Origin: Halomonas binhaiensis
GTDB lineage: Bacteria > Pseudomonadota > Gammaproteobacteria > Pseudomonadales > Halomonadaceae
NCBI RefSeq assembly: GCF_008329985.2
Contig: NZ_CP038437.2
Span: forward strand, 3,720,001 to 3,784,000
Direction of reading: 5' to 3'
DNA: 64,000 bases
The notes below the pieces were generated by a model, which ran no database searches, was not told the DNA's origin, and was given only the letters and a program-made list of their open reading frames with translations. Shown piece after piece: positions 15,844-25,230 of the stretch. Made by a program: the position numbers and the translations under genes. The number at the start of each line of letters is the position of its first letter. Within the stretch, counting starts at the first letter, position 1.

Positions 15844-17163
15844 CATCAACCACTCCATGGCACGCCGTACCTGCTCCCTACTCGTGCCCACATACCCGGC
15901 AGGATCCGTAGCCTGCAACAATGCCTGATGATCGACCTTGCCCAACACCTCGGGATGACTCGCCAGCACGTCGGCATAGGACTTACCGCTCAAGCGGGCG
16001 CTTTCGGCAGCTTCAGCACTGATGCGCTTGGCAGCGTCCACTCCCAGGGCAGGTGTCAGTATCCGGGATACCGGCTCCGCCATGATGCCGCCTCCCGTCA
16101 CGGCCAGGTTGCGCTGCATGGCGGCGGGGTTGACTTCCAATCCTTCGAGTAGCACCACGGTCTGCTCCAGGGCCCCTTCCAGCAGCAGCAGGCTGTCGAT
16201 CAAGGGAGCCCATTCGGCATGCCACTCCCCCAGACCACGTTCAAGCGGCTGAGCCACGGCATTGAGCAGCACGCTGGCCTGGCCATGAACCTGGCGGGCA
16301 GCGCCACGGATCAGCGCACAGCGCACCGGGTTACGCTTGTGCGGCATGGAAGACGATTCGCCCATGCCTGGCGCCGATGGTTCTGCGACCTCCCCGATTT
16401 CCGTCTGCGTCAGCAGAGCGACATCCAGGGCCAGCTTTTCCGCTGCACCGGCTACCGCATCAATGGCAGTGCCCAGCGCGTGGATGGGCTGGCGGTCGGT
16501 ATGCCAGGGCAACACGGCAGTATCCAATTCCAGTCGCTCGGCGAGGGCATCCATGAATGCCAGCCCTTGCTCATCCCAACCGGAATGCACCCCTACGGCA
16601 CCACCAAACTGCACGGGTAGCTCTACTGCTGCCAGGCGTCGACGCGCTTGTTCCAGCCCGATGGCCCAATGCGCCACCTTGACCCCAAAGGTGATCGGCA
16701 AGGCCTGCTGCATCAGTGTGCGCCCTACCATGACCGTCTGTTCGTGGTCACGCATCAGCTCGATGGCCGCAGCACGGCAGCGCAGCAGCAGTTGATCCAC
16801 CGCGCTCAAGCGTGGCTTGACCAGCAACATCAAGGCGCTGTCGACGACATCCTGGCTTGTTGCTCCCTGGTGAAAGTAGCGCTTGATATCGGCGGGCAGT
16901 GCACCACGTGCCTGCTTGACGAAGGGAATGGCTGCATTGCCTCCCGTGGCAATGCCTGCGGCAATGGCCTCGGCATCAAAGTCATGGGCTTCGAGCACCT
17001 GGCGCAGTTGCTGGCTGACACCTTCCGGTACGGCACCACGGGCTTGCTGCACATCGGCCAGCGCCAGTTCAAATGCCAGCATGGCCCTGATCATGGCCTG
17101 GGCGTTGCTCTCGCTCACGGCATGCTGACTCATGAAAGGGTGTTGCAGTAACGCTGCTGACAT
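15829..17163 (-). CDS. pcaB: 3-carboxy-cis,cis-muconate cycloisomerase
   Basis: The 444-residue protein belongs to the fumarase/aspartase superfamily. It has TSQDVVDSA at residues 102-110 and the signature loop SSSMPHKRNP at residues 270-279. It turns 3-carboxymuconate into 4-carboxymuconolactone. It is transcribed divergently from pcaR with a PcaR-type palindrome in between. The final codons (GNAA and TAA) are formed by the terminal inverted repeat of the MITE-like element, so the native C-terminus was probably replaced. Confidence 0.95.
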   Translation of the reverse strand: MSAALLQHPFMSQHAVSESNAQAMIRAMLAFELALADVQQARGAVPEGVSQQLRQVLEAHDFDAEAIAAGIATGGNAAIPFVKQARGALPADIKRYFHQGATSQDVVDSALMLLVKPRLSAVDQLLLRCRAAAIELMRDHEQTVMVGRTLMQQALPITFGVKVAHWAIGLEQARRRLAAVELPVQFGGAVGVHSGWDEQGLAFMDALAERLELDTAVLPWHTDRQPIHALGTAIDAVAGAAEKLALDVALLTQTEIGEVAEPSAPGMGESSSMPHKRNPVRCALIRGAARQVHGQASVLLNAVAQPLERGLGEWHAEWAPLIDSLLLLEGALEQTVVLLEGLEVNPAAMQRNLAVTGGGIMAEPVSRILTPALGVDAAKRISAEAAESARLSGKSYADVLASHPEVLGKVDHQALLQATDPAGYVGTSREQVRRAMEWLMGNAA

Positions 17164-17211
17164 ATCGTTGGCTCCGGCGGGATAAGACGAAAGACCGATT
17201 GTCGCACAAGT

Positions 17212-17226
17212 GTTCGCAATTCGAAC
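17212..17226. promoter_or_regulatory. PcaR-type operator between pcaB and pcaR
   Basis: GTTCGCAATTCGAAC, within the longer palindrome GTGTTCGCAATTCGAACAC, sits 49 bases before pcaB and 55 bases before pcaR. It fits the same GTTCG-N5-CGAAC form as the pcaI site and could serve both divergent promoters. Confidence 0.75.
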
Positions 17227-17280
17227 ACTGTGCTAGATTTATGAGGAAAACTCACTTCTACATCATGAGATGGAACGACG

Positions 17281-18066
17281 ATGACATCAGAGCAAGAGAC
17301 GCTCAGCCCCGACGACAGGGATTTCGTAACGGCCCTGGCCAGTGGCCTGGAAGTCATCCTGACCTTCGACAATGAGCATCCCCGCATGACCCTGAGTGAA
17401 GTCGCCAGCCGTACCGGCATGAACCGTGCCCGGGCCCGACGCTTCCTGCTCACTCTGCATGCCCTGGGTTACGTACGCAAACAGCAGCGCTACTTTGAGC
17501 TGGCACCCCGGGTCCTCCAGCTTGGCTACTCGTTCCTTTCCGCCAACGGTTATCGTAGCGTGATCCAGCAGGTGCTGGAGGACATCACCGCCCAGTGCGG
17601 AGAATCGTCATCCCTGGGTGCACTGGATGGCGACGATGTCATCTACGTGGCACGTTCCTCTGCCCCGCACCGCTTGATGGCCATCACCCTTTCCGTGGGA
17701 ACCCGTCTGCCAGCGGCCCACACCTCCATGGGCCGTGTGCTGCTCGCCCAACTGCCCGATGATCAGCTCGACGCCTATCTCCAGCGGGTCCAGCTGGAAC
17801 ACCATACGGACAAGAGCATCACTGATCCGGCCCAGCTCAAGCAATGCCTGCTCAAGGTGCGCCAGCAGGGTTATGCCATTGCCGACCAGGAACTCGACCC
17901 CGGCCTGCGCTCCGTGGCCATCCCGGCTTTCGATGCCAATGGCAAACTGCTTGGCGCCATCAACATCAGTACCAATGCTGCCCGCGTGAGCTTCGACACC
18001 CTGGTGAAGGACTATCTGCCCCTGCTGCTCGAGAAAGGTCGTGAAATTCGCGCCTCGATCAGTTGA
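17281..18066 (+). CDS. pcaR: IclR-family regulator of the beta-ketoadipate pathway
   Basis: The 261-residue IclR protein has an N-terminal winged helix (SGLEVILTFDNEHPRMTLSEVASRTGMNRARARRFLLTLHALGYV, described by parts) and the effector domain (SSLGALDGDDVIYVARSSAPHRL, TSMGRVLLAQLPDDQLDAYL, DQELDPGLRSVAIPAFDANG). It matches PcaR/PcaU proteins that bind beta-ketoadipate or protocatechuate. It is divergent from pcaB with a shared palindrome. The start at 17281 follows the segment GGAACG. Confidence 0.9.
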   Translation: MTSEQETLSPDDRDFVTALASGLEVILTFDNEHPRMTLSEVASRTGMNRARARRFLLTLHALGYVRKQQRYFELAPRVLQLGYSFLSANGYRSVIQQVLEDITAQCGESSSLGALDGDDVIYVARSSAPHRLMAITLSVGTRLPAAHTSMGRVLLAQLPDDQLDAYLQRVQLEHHTDKSITDPAQLKQCLLKVRQQGYAIADQELDPGLRSVAIPAFDANGKLLGAINISTNAARVSFDTLVKDYLPLLLEKGREIRASIS

Positions 18067-18102
18067 GCATGAGCCTCTCGCAATGACGTCAGGATGCATT
18101 TT

Positions 18103-18177
18103 TTGAACAGAATTCTAAAATAGTGTGTAGTTCAAGGATCGACAAGTTCAAATCACTGCTCACATATTCTGTTCAGT
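18103..18177. promoter_or_regulatory. Candidate operators before the second IclR gene
   Basis: TTGAACAGAATTCTAA at 18103-18118 resembles the TGGAAC-N3-RTTCTAG palindromes found before three other genes here. An inverted related copy, ACATATTCTGTTCAGT, lies at 18162-18177. Two opposed sites before an IclR gene suggest autoregulation. Confidence 0.55.
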
Positions 18178-18205
18178 CACATATTCCGTATAGCGAGACA
18201 TCACC

Positions 18206-18985
18206 ATGGCCGGCAGCCTGATCGAACGCACCCTCAGGGTACTCGAAGCCCTTTCCACCGATGCCGATGGCCTGCCATTGCTGGTGGTCGCCGAACGCTT
18301 GGACATCCCCAAGAGCGCGGCTCACCGCATCTGCAATGAACTGATTCGCCTGGGGCATGTGCGCCAGGACCCGATCAGTCAGCGCTACAAGCTCACTACC
18401 AAGCTGGTCGGGCTGGGCTTGCGCTATCTCTCCAGCACGGGCGCTCCCGATATCGTGCAACCGGTGCTCGATCAACTGGCCCAGAGAAGCGGTGAGCTGG
18501 TACGTCTGTCGGTCATTGAAGGTCCTCGCCTGACCTGGATCGCCAAGGCCCAGGGCGCGCGCAGCGGACTGGTCTACGATCCGGACATGGGCAAGGAAGC
18601 CCCGCTGTTCTGTACCGCCAGTGGCCACGCCTGGCTGGCCGCGCTCAGTGACGCGGACGCCGAGGCCATGCTCGATGCCCAGGGCCTGGAAACCGATCAT
18701 CCCGTGGGACCCAATGCGCCACGCAGCAAGCAAGAGGTCTTCGAGCATCTGAGTCAGGCTCGCCAGCGCGGCTATAGCTGGGCTCAGGACATCATGGGCC
18801 CTGGCACCGCGGCCATGGCGGCGTTGATTCGCCATCCACGAGACGGACATCCGCAGGGCGTACTGAGTATCGCGGGTCCCAGCGTACGCCTGGATGCAGC
18901 CCGGGTAGAGGAACTTGGCCCGGAGCTCATGAATGCCGCGGCAGAAATTTCCCAGGCCACACCGACATCACGCCTGTTCACCTGA
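18206..18985 (+). CDS. IclR-family regulator, probably of the quinate/shikimate genes
   Basis: The 259-residue protein has the IclR winged helix (IERTLRVLEALSTDADG, VVAERLDIPKSAAHRICNELIRLGHV) and the effector domain with TASGHAWLAALSDADAEAML and AQDIMGPGTAAMAALI. It starts the plus-strand block of AEC transporter, FAD dehydrogenase and isomerase genes. The same palindrome type lies before it and before the dehydrogenase, quiC and tctC genes, so it is the best candidate to control that set. The ligand is unknown. Confidence 0.87.
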   Translation: MAGSLIERTLRVLEALSTDADGLPLLVVAERLDIPKSAAHRICNELIRLGHVRQDPISQRYKLTTKLVGLGLRYLSSTGAPDIVQPVLDQLAQRSGELVRLSVIEGPRLTWIAKAQGARSGLVYDPDMGKEAPLFCTASGHAWLAALSDADAEAMLDAQGLETDHPVGPNAPRSKQEVFEHLSQARQRGYSWAQDIMGPGTAAMAALIRHPRDGHPQGVLSIAGPSVRLDAARVEELGPELMNAAAEISQATPTSRLFT

Positions 18986-18992
18986 GGCCTTC

Positions 18993-19946
18993 ATGCTCGA
19001 TATCGTCGCCATCACCGCGCCGATCTTCCTGATCATCGGCGCCGGATACCTGGCCATGGCCAGTCGCCTGCTCAACCGAGAGCAGATTCAGGGCATTGGC
19101 ACCTTCGTACTCTATTTCGCCCTGCCGGCGCTGGTGATTCGAGCACTGACCCAGAACCCTCTCAGCGACGTCATCCAACCCAGCTATCTACTGGCTTATG
19201 GGCTGGGTTCATTGCTGGTCTTCAGCCTGGCCCTGGTGGTTTCACTGACACTGCGCCGCAAGTCGCTCAGCGAAAGCGCCCTGCTGTCCCTTGGCATGTC
19301 GGCCTCCAACAGTGGCTTCATCGGCTATCCGCTGGCGGCCACCGTACTTGGCGCCTCGCCTGCCGCCATCTTTCTGGCACTGAACATGGTGGTCGAAAAC
19401 CTGCTCATCATTCCTGCCGCCCTGATCCTCGCCGAAGCCGGTCGCCAGAGTGGCGCAAGCATTTTGACCGTGGCCCGCAAGACCTGCGTGCGCCTGGTGC
19501 GCAACCCCATCCTGATCGGCCTGGCCGTTGGCCTGGCACTGGCCACATCGGAAATCTCGCTACCCGGCCCTCTGGTTCAGGTCATCGACATGCTGGCCAA
19601 TGCTTCCGGCCCTGCGGCGCTGTTCGTCATTGGCGGCACGCTCTATGGGCTCAAGGTCGGCGGCATGGTCAACGATGTCGGTCAGATCGTTATCGGCAAG
19701 CTGCTGCTGCACCCTCTGGCTGTGCTCCTGCTGTTCATGCTGCAGCCTCCGGTGGATCCAGTGTGGATTGCCGGCGCCCTGCTGTTCGCCTGCAGTCCCA
19801 TGATCAGTGTCTATCCCTTGCTCGGCCGCCGCTACGGCATGGCAGAAGTCGGCGCAGCCGCCCTGATGGTCGGTACGCTGAGCGCCTTCTTCACGCTGAG
19901 TGCCGCGATCTGGCTGATGCACCACTACGGCCTGCTGCCAGACTGA
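18993..19946 (+). CDS. AEC family transporter (auxin efflux carrier / malonate permease type)
   Basis: The 317-residue membrane protein has about ten hydrophobic segments in two halves. It carries N-terminal family features (LDIVAITAPIFLIIGAGYLA, FVLYFALPALVIRAL) and the AEC motif GMSASNSGFIGYPLA. It starts seven bases after the IclR stop with GAGG upstream, so it is cotranscribed with that regulator. Members export or import mono- and dicarboxylates; here a hydroaromatic acid is plausible but unproven. Confidence 0.88.
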   Translation: MLDIVAITAPIFLIIGAGYLAMASRLLNREQIQGIGTFVLYFALPALVIRALTQNPLSDVIQPSYLLAYGLGSLLVFSLALVVSLTLRRKSLSESALLSLGMSASNSGFIGYPLAATVLGASPAAIFLALNMVVENLLIIPAALILAEAGRQSGASILTVARKTCVRLVRNPILIGLAVGLALATSEISLPGPLVQVIDMLANASGPAALFVIGGTLYGLKVGGMVNDVGQIVIGKLLLHPLAVLLLFMLQPPVDPVWIAGALLFACSPMISVYPLLGRRYGMAEVGAAALMVGTLSAFFTLSAAIWLMHHYGLLPD

Positions 19947-19959
19947 TACGCCTTTCTCC

Positions 19960-20007
19960 AGTCATCCCTGATGTTGGTCTGACACCAGCCCTCTGTCAGG
20001 GATGACT
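19960..20007 (+). terminator. Inverted repeat after the AEC gene
   Basis: AGTCATCCCTGA (19960-19971) pairs with TCAGGGATGACT (19996-20007), and a smaller stem can form in the loop. It lies 14 bases after the AEC stop. There is no T-tract, so termination is only possible. Confidence 0.5.
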
Positions 20008-20032
20008 ACACATATGGGCTTATTGCAAATAC

Positions 20033-20048
20033 TGGAACCTTGTTCTAG
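20033..20048. promoter_or_regulatory. TGGAAC-type palindrome before the FAD dehydrogenase
   Basis: TGGAACCTTGTTCTAG contains GAAC-N3-GTTC and lies 33 bases before the ATG at 20081. It matches sites at 27210-27225 (opposite strand) and 27588-27603. Confidence 0.65.
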
Positions 20049-20080
20049 ATTTGTTGCTTAGCCTGTTAATGAGATCTTCC

Positions 20081-21868
20081 ATGCCTGACACTCAGCATCA
20101 CTTCGACCTGGTCATCATCGGCTCCGGGGCTGCAGGCCTCTCCGCCGCAGTTACCGCCGCCTATCATGGGCTCAAGGTCGTGGTGGTGGAAAAGGCCAGC
20201 ACCCTGGGCGGTGCCACGGCCTGGTCCGGGGGATGGATGTGGGTGCCACGCAACTTCCTGGCGCGTGATGCAGGCATTCACGAGGATGCCGCCACCATAC
20301 GCACCTATCTGCGTCATGAGCTGGGGGAACGCTACGATCCAGCCCGTATTGATGCCTTCCTCGAATATGCCCCGCGCATGGTGGAGTTCTTCCACCACAA
20401 GACGGCTCTCAAGTTTGCCGGCGGCAATGCCATCGCCGATATTCACGGCAACACACCGGGCGCCGGAACCGGCGGCCGTTCGGTCATTGCCGCCCCCTTC
20501 GATGGCCGCGAGCTATCCCGGGAAACGCTGAACAAGCTGCGCCACACCATGCCGGAGACAGCATTCCTCGGCATGCCCATCCAGGCGGGAGCGGACCTGA
20601 AGGCCTTTCTCACCTGCATGCGCTCGGCCACATCGTTGTGGCATGTCAGCAAGCGTTTCACCCGTCATCTCTACGATCTGGCTCGCTACGGACGCGCCAT
20701 GCAACTGGTCAATGGGGTGGCCCTGGTTGGCCGCCTGGCCAAGTCCGCGGAGGAGCTTGGCGTGGACATGCGCGTCAACTCCCCCGCCATACGTCTGCTC
20801 AAGGAGGATCACCACAACGGCGCCAAGGTCAGCGGCGTGGTGATCGACAGCCCGGAAGGCGAACAGACACTGCATGCCCGCTGTGGTGTCATCCTCGCCG
20901 CCGGTGGTTTTCCCTGGGATATCGAACGCCGTCGAGCGCTGTTTCCACGCACGCCAAGCGGCAAGGAACACTGGCCCTTGCCGCCCCCCTCGACCACTGG
21001 CGACGGCCTGCGCCTGGGCGAGTCGGCTGGTGGCCAGGTCGCGGACGATCTTTACTCAGCGGTCGCCTGGGCCCCCGTTTCGCTGGTGCCCTGGAAGTCA
21101 TCGGCTCAAGACAAGATTCATGGCAGGGGCAGACAGCAAGAACGTATCGGTCACTTTCCGCACATCATCGACCGCGCCAAACCCGGCATCATCGCGGTAC
21201 TCAGCAACGGCAAACGCTTCGTCAATGAAGCGGGTGGCTATTACGACTATGTCGACGCCATGATCAAGGCAGTGCCGGAAGGTGAGGAAGTGTGCTCGTG
21301 GCTGATCTGTACACACCGCTTCCAGCGCCGCTATGGCATCGGCATCACCCGGCCGGCGCCTGTGCCCTTCAAGCACTGGATCAAGAAAGGTTATCTCAAG
21401 GCAGGCAACAGCCTGCGCGAACTGGCTGCCGCCTGCGCCATCGACCCCGATGGCCTGGAAGCCACCGTGGCCGAATACAACCGCCACGCGGTACAGGGCG
21501 AAGACCCGCAGTTCGGCCGAGGCAGCACCCCTTATAACCGCAAGAACGGTGACCCCAAGCATGGCCCCAACCCATGCGTGGCGGCACTGGACGAAGGTCC
21601 CTTTTATGCCATCAAGGTGGTGCCTGGCAGCTTTGGCACTTTTGCTGGCCTCAAGACCAATGAACACGCCCAGGTGCTCGATGCACAGGCAGCCCCCATT
21701 ACCGGCCTGTATGCCGCGGGCACGGACATGGCCAGCATCATGGGGGGCTATTACCCCGCAGGAGGCATCAACCTCGGCCCAGCCATGACCTTCGGCCATA
21801 TCGCAGCCTTGCATGCCATTCGCCAGACCTTAGCCACCCGCACTGAAGATGCCCATGACTGCCGCTAA
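20081..21868 (+). CDS. FAD-binding dehydrogenase, 3-ketosteroid-dehydrogenase/fumarate-reductase family
   Basis: The 595-residue protein begins with the FAD motif FDLVIIGSGAAGLSAAVTAA and the following VVVEKASTLGGATAWSGG. The middle has VILAAGGFPWDIE, and the C-terminus has the conserved FAD-closing segment GLYAAGTDMASIMGGYYPAGG with INLGPAMTFGHIAA. It is like KstD-type enzymes that insert C=C bonds into ring ketones. In this cluster it could oxidise a hydroaromatic acid, which would be an additional entry route. I use the ATG at 20081; a frame from a TTG at 20051 is less likely. It overlaps the next gene by 20 bases. Confidence 0.85.
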   Translation: MPDTQHHFDLVIIGSGAAGLSAAVTAAYHGLKVVVVEKASTLGGATAWSGGWMWVPRNFLARDAGIHEDAATIRTYLRHELGERYDPARIDAFLEYAPRMVEFFHHKTALKFAGGNAIADIHGNTPGAGTGGRSVIAAPFDGRELSRETLNKLRHTMPETAFLGMPIQAGADLKAFLTCMRSATSLWHVSKRFTRHLYDLARYGRAMQLVNGVALVGRLAKSAEELGVDMRVNSPAIRLLKEDHHNGAKVSGVVIDSPEGEQTLHARCGVILAAGGFPWDIERRRALFPRTPSGKEHWPLPPPSTTGDGLRLGESAGGQVADDLYSAVAWAPVSLVPWKSSAQDKIHGRGRQQERIGHFPHIIDRAKPGIIAVLSNGKRFVNEAGGYYDYVDAMIKAVPEGEEVCSWLICTHRFQRRYGIGITRPAPVPFKHWIKKGYLKAGNSLRELAAACAIDPDGLEATVAEYNRHAVQGEDPQFGRGSTPYNRKNGDPKHGPNPCVAALDEGPFYAIKVVPGSFGTFAGLKTNEHAQVLDAQAAPITGLYAAGTDMASIMGGYYPAGGINLGPAMTFGHIAALHAIRQTLATRTEDAHDCR

Positions 21869-22712
21869 CCCGTCCCATTCACCACGACAGTTTTCCCTGG
21901 CCGCTCTGACCGTGCTGGAGCTGTCTCCGCCGGATATGATCGAAGTGGCCGCCCAGGCGGGTTATGACGCCGTCGGCCTGCGCCTGATACCAGCGACAGC
22001 TGAAGAACACCACTTCCCTCTGGCCAGTGATGCTGGACTGCTCAGACGTACCCGACAGCGCCTCAGCGAAACCGACATCAAGGTGCTGGATATCGAGATT
22101 CTGCGACTCAAGCCCGATACCCGGGTCGAGCAGGATTTTCAGCATATTCTGGAGATAGGCGCAGAGCTTGGCGCCAGCGAAGTGCTGGTGGCGGGCAACG
22201 ATGACGATGAAGCGCGCATGAGCGACCATTTCGCCGCGCTATGTGACATCGCCCGGCCTCTCGGGCTGCATCCGCATCTGGAGTTCATGCCCTGGACGGG
22301 GGTCAAAGACCTGGCCCAGGCCCGGCGCATCGTTGCTAGCGCCCGGAACGCCGGTCACGACAACGCCTGCTTGCTGGTCGATGCCTTCCACTTCAACCGT
22401 TCGGCCAGCCAGCTCGATGACTTGCGCCAGACACCTGATGAATGGCTGCGTTATATGCAGCTATGTGATGTCGTCGGCGCGATCCCTGACAGCATGGAGC
22501 AGATCCTGTTCGAAGCACGCCAGCAACGCTGCTTTCCCGGAGATGGCGATATCGACCTGAGACGTCTGCTGAACACCCTGCCACGCAGCCTGCCACTGAG
22601 CCTGGAAATTCCCACCGAGGCCTTGCGCCAGCAAGGTGTCAGCGCGCTAGAGCGAGCGCAGCGAGCATTGGAGAAAGCCAGAGTCGTGGTGGCCCGCACC
22701 GGGGATGCATAA
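21849..22712 (+). CDS. Sugar phosphate isomerase/epimerase family TIM-barrel protein
   Basis: The 287-residue protein has the AP-endonuclease-2-like TIM barrel: FSLAALTVLELSPPDMIEVAAQAGYDAVGL, then EVLVAGNDDDE, LEFMPWTGV, CLLVDAFHFNRS and LSLEIPTEALR. The acidic residues in LEFMPW, LLVDAFH and LEIPTE match metal ligands. It resembles the N-terminal half of the QuiC-type dehydratase at 25228, so it may act on a dehydroshikimate-like or inositol-like keto acid. ATGs at 21849 and 21855 are both possible. The last codons are duplicated after the stop. Confidence 0.8.
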   Translation: MPMTAANPSHSPRQFSLAALTVLELSPPDMIEVAAQAGYDAVGLRLIPATAEEHHFPLASDAGLLRRTRQRLSETDIKVLDIEILRLKPDTRVEQDFQHILEIGAELGASEVLVAGNDDDEARMSDHFAALCDIARPLGLHPHLEFMPWTGVKDLAQARRIVASARNAGHDNACLLVDAFHFNRSASQLDDLRQTPDEWLRYMQLCDVVGAIPDSMEQILFEARQQRCFPGDGDIDLRRLLNTLPRSLPLSLEIPTEALRQQGVSALERAQRALEKARVVVARTGDA

Positions 22713-22729
22713 GCACCGGGGGTACATAA
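22696..22729. repeat. 17-bp tandem duplication at the isomerase stop
   Basis: GCACCGGGGATGCATAA (22696-22712, including the TAA) is followed directly by GCACCGGGGGTACATAA (22713-22729), which repeats the stop codon. Two bases differ. Confidence 0.9.
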
Positions 22730-22753
22730 ACCCAGGACAGGCCCCCCTACACC

Positions 22754-23809
22754 CTACAACATCTCCTTCACCGCCACTCTGCGCCCTTCCCTGGCGGCCT
22801 TTTCCACTGCCAGGGTGGCGGCCAGGGTCATGACACCTTCGCGAGCATCGATCACCGGCCTTGCCTCACCGCGAGCCACGGCCACGAAGTGTTCGAGCTG
22901 CTCGGTGTAGCAGCGGGTGCGCGGTGGCTGCATGCGTTTCTGCACCAGTTCGCCGCGCCAGTCTGCGCCTTCGGAGTGTTGCCAGAGCGACATGCCGGGC
23001 ACGCTCAGGCTGCCCTTCTGGCCACCGATGACATAGCAGTCACTGGGATAATGCGGGAAGTTGGGTGATTGCCCGGAGGCCACGTCCCACATGAAGGGGG
23101 AAGGCACTGCGTCACTCCCGACGAAGCTGCCGACGGCACCATTCTCGAAAGCCATGACCACAGCGAAGCTGTCTTCCACGTCAAAGCCACGAGCCTGGTT
23201 GGAAGTGACAGCCTGGACGCTTTCGATCTCACCGCACAGATAGCGCAGGATATCGATTTCATGAATCAGGTTGATCAGGATCGGGCCACCCCCGGCCTCG
23301 CGGCGCCAGGCCTGGTCGAAATAGTCATCATGCTTGCGACACAGCCACATGCCATTGAGCGCTACCAAGGGGCCCAGCTCACCGGCTTGAATCGCTCGCC
23401 GAGCTTCCACCATATCCGGGCTATGACGACGATGATGACCGACCAGCACCGGCACGCCGGCTCTTTCACTGGCCTCGGCCAGCGCCACTCCGGAGCCAAG
23501 CGTATCGGCGATCGGCTTCTCCATCAGCGTCGGCAGGCCACGGTCGATACAGGCCAGACCCGCTTCCAGGTGCAACGCATTGGGCAGGGCCACAATGACG
23601 GCATCCAGCCCACCACTATCGAGCATCTCATAGTAGTCGGCATGACACGGCACCCCTTGCTGTAGCGCAAACTCCCTGCCAGCCTCGGTGACATCGGCAA
23701 TCGCTACCAGGCGGGTGTTGGGCGAGGCATTGACCAGAGCGACATGCTCACGGCCGATGACACCGGCCCCCATCACACCAATACGTAATGGAGAAGAACG
23801 TTCTGACAT
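22754..23809 (-). CDS. Gfo/Idh/MocA family NAD(P)-dependent oxidoreductase
   Basis: The 351-residue protein has the Rossmann start RIGVMGAGVIGREHVALVNA and the conserved EKP motif in LPTLMEKPIADTLGSG. It also has GHHRRHSP and the substrate-domain segment GGGPILINLIHEIDILRYLCGE, with the catalytic His-type residues in INLIHEID. Family members oxidise hydroxyls of sugars, inositols and cyclitols. It heads away from the plus-strand block and precedes aroQ's stop by 15 bases, so it is the last gene of the quiC-aroE-aroQ operon. The substrate may be a hydroaromatic acid. Confidence 0.85.
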   Translation of the reverse strand: MSERSSPLRIGVMGAGVIGREHVALVNASPNTRLVAIADVTEAGREFALQQGVPCHADYYEMLDSGGLDAVIVALPNALHLEAGLACIDRGLPTLMEKPIADTLGSGVALAEASERAGVPVLVGHHRRHSPDMVEARRAIQAGELGPLVALNGMWLCRKHDDYFDQAWRREAGGGPILINLIHEIDILRYLCGEIESVQAVTSNQARGFDVEDSFAVVMAFENGAVGSFVGSDAVPSPFMWDVASGQSPNFPHYPSDCYVIGGQKGSLSVPGMSLWQHSEGADWRGELVQKRMQPPRTRCYTEQLEHFVAVARGEARPVIDAREGVMTLAATLAVEKAAREGRRVAVKEML

Positions 23810-23824
23810 CTTGCCTCCAGAGGA

Positions 23825-24280
23825 TTACCGGGATGAAGCCGCCTTGGCCTTGATCAACGCATCCAGGGCTGCCTGATATCCTTGCGTTCCCAGACCAGCA
23901 ATCACGCCATTGGCGCGCAACGACACATAGGAATGGTGACGGAAGCTCTCGCGCTGGTGCACGTTGGAAATATGCACTTCGTAGACCGTACCCTCGAAGG
24001 CGTTGAGCGCATCGAGAATGGCCACCGAAGTATGGGTATAGGCGGCTGGATTGATGATGATGGCACCGGTGCCGTCCAGACGAGCCGCGTGAATGGCATC
24101 GATCAGCACGCCTTCATGGTTGCTCTGCAGGCAGTCGATGTCCCAGTCCGCCTGTACTGCCTTCTCACGCAGCGCGTTGTTGACGTCATCCAGGGTCTCG
24201 TAGCCATAGATTTCCGGCTGGCGGGTGCCCAGCAGATTGAGATTGGGTCCATGCAGTACCAGCACCTTGCCCTGACTCAT
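23825..24280 (-). CDS. aroQ: Type II 3-dehydroquinate dehydratase
   Basis: The 151-residue protein is of normal length. It has [17 protein letters not shown] with catalytic Tyr25, the [12 protein letters not shown] loop, and the active-site His103 in [18 protein letters not shown]. It interconverts 3-dehydroquinate and 3-dehydroshikimate. In this operon the direction is probably catabolic. The start overlaps the shikimate dehydrogenase stop by four bases (ATGA). Confidence 0.97.
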   Translation of the reverse strand: MSQGKVLVLHGPNLNLLGTRQPEIYGYETLDDVNNALREKAVQADWDIDCLQSNHEGVLIDAIHAARLDGTGAIIINPAAYTHTSVAILDALNAFEGTVYEVHISNVHQRESFRHHSYVSLRANGVIAGLGTQGYQAALDALIKAKAASSR

Positions 24281-25143
24281 GCGTCTTTCTCCTTCAGCAG
24301 TTCACGACGATAGTGAGCGAACAGAGTAGCAGCCTGAGCGTCGGCAGCGGAGCGCTTGTCCTGATCTTCACAGAACAGCTTGAAGGCATCGACGCCCTGG
24401 AACACGAACAGGCTGACACCACTCATGATGGCGGCACCGGCAACCTGGGCGGCAGCAACGAATTCGGTGACGGCCGGCACATAGACCGCATCGAATATCC
24501 AATGCTTCGCAGTGACCAGTTCCCTGGGCAGCGGGCAGCCGGGGCTCTTTTCATGACCGATGGGGGTGCAGTTGACCAACCCATCGCACTCGGGCACCAC
24601 CTCGGCGACCTGCTCCGCATGAATGATCGAGGCCTTGAAGCCATGGGCACCAAGTTCATCGGCCAGCCGCTGCGACTTGCTGTCATCGAGATCCATCAGA
24701 ACGATTTCCGTTGCGCCCAGGCTGGCCAGGCCAAAGGCAACTGCCTTGCCCACGCCGCCGGTGCCCAGTTGCAGCACCCGACCCGGTCGACGCTCGCCCA
24801 GGGTCGCACGAAAGCCGCTCATGAAGCCGGTGAAGTCGGTATTTTCGGCAATGATCTCGCCTTGCTCGAACACCAGGGTGTTGGCAGAACCGACCATGCT
24901 GGCTCCCTGGGAGGGCCGGGTCGCCAGCGTTACCGCGTCTTCCTTCCAAGGAAAAGTGACATTGACCCCACGATAGCCCTCCGCGATGACCTTGCGCACC
25001 TGGCTTTCCAGCGTTTCGATGGGCTGCTCGTTGGCATCGAAAAGATCATAGGTGGCAGGAATACCGGTCAGTTGGCCAAGCCTGACATGCAGGTCCGGCG
25101 AACTGGAATTCATGATGGCCTTGCCGATCAAACCAAGCTTCAT
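24277..25143 (-). CDS. Shikimate/quinate 5-dehydrogenase, AroE family (catabolic)
   Basis: The 288-residue protein has the substrate-binding SSSPDLH, catalytic Lys67 in [11 protein letters not shown], Asp103 in ENTDFTGF and the NAD(P) motif [13 protein letters not shown]. The segment [17 protein letters not shown] after the Rossmann fold has an acidic residue where NAD is preferred over NADP, which suits a catabolic enzyme. Together with aroQ and quiC it feeds quinate or shikimate into protocatechuate. It is a paralogue type distinct from housekeeping AroE, but no symbol is certain. Confidence 0.92.
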   Translation of the reverse strand: MKLGLIGKAIMNSSSPDLHVRLGQLTGIPATYDLFDANEQPIETLESQVRKVIAEGYRGVNVTFPWKEDAVTLATRPSQGASMVGSANTLVFEQGEIIAENTDFTGFMSGFRATLGERRPGRVLQLGTGGVGKAVAFGLASLGATEIVLMDLDDSKSQRLADELGAHGFKASIIHAEQVAEVVPECDGLVNCTPIGHEKSPGCPLPRELVTAKHWIFDAVYVPAVTEFVAAAQVAGAAIMSGVSLFVFQGVDAFKLFCEDQDKRSAADAQAATLFAHYRRELLKEKDA

Positions 25144-25200
25144 CCTGATCTCCTGCTGTTCGTCGTTTTTTTGATCATCGTTTTTCTGTTCACCGCGATA

Positions 25201-25230
25201 CGAATCATCACTTCACGAATCATCACTTCA
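25201..25230. repeat. 15-bp tandem repeat at the quiC stop
   Basis: CGAATCATCACTTCA occurs at 25201-25215 and 25216-25230 without a mismatch. On the minus strand the copy at 25216-25230 begins with the natural TGA of quiC, and the next copy repeats it. Confidence 0.95.
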
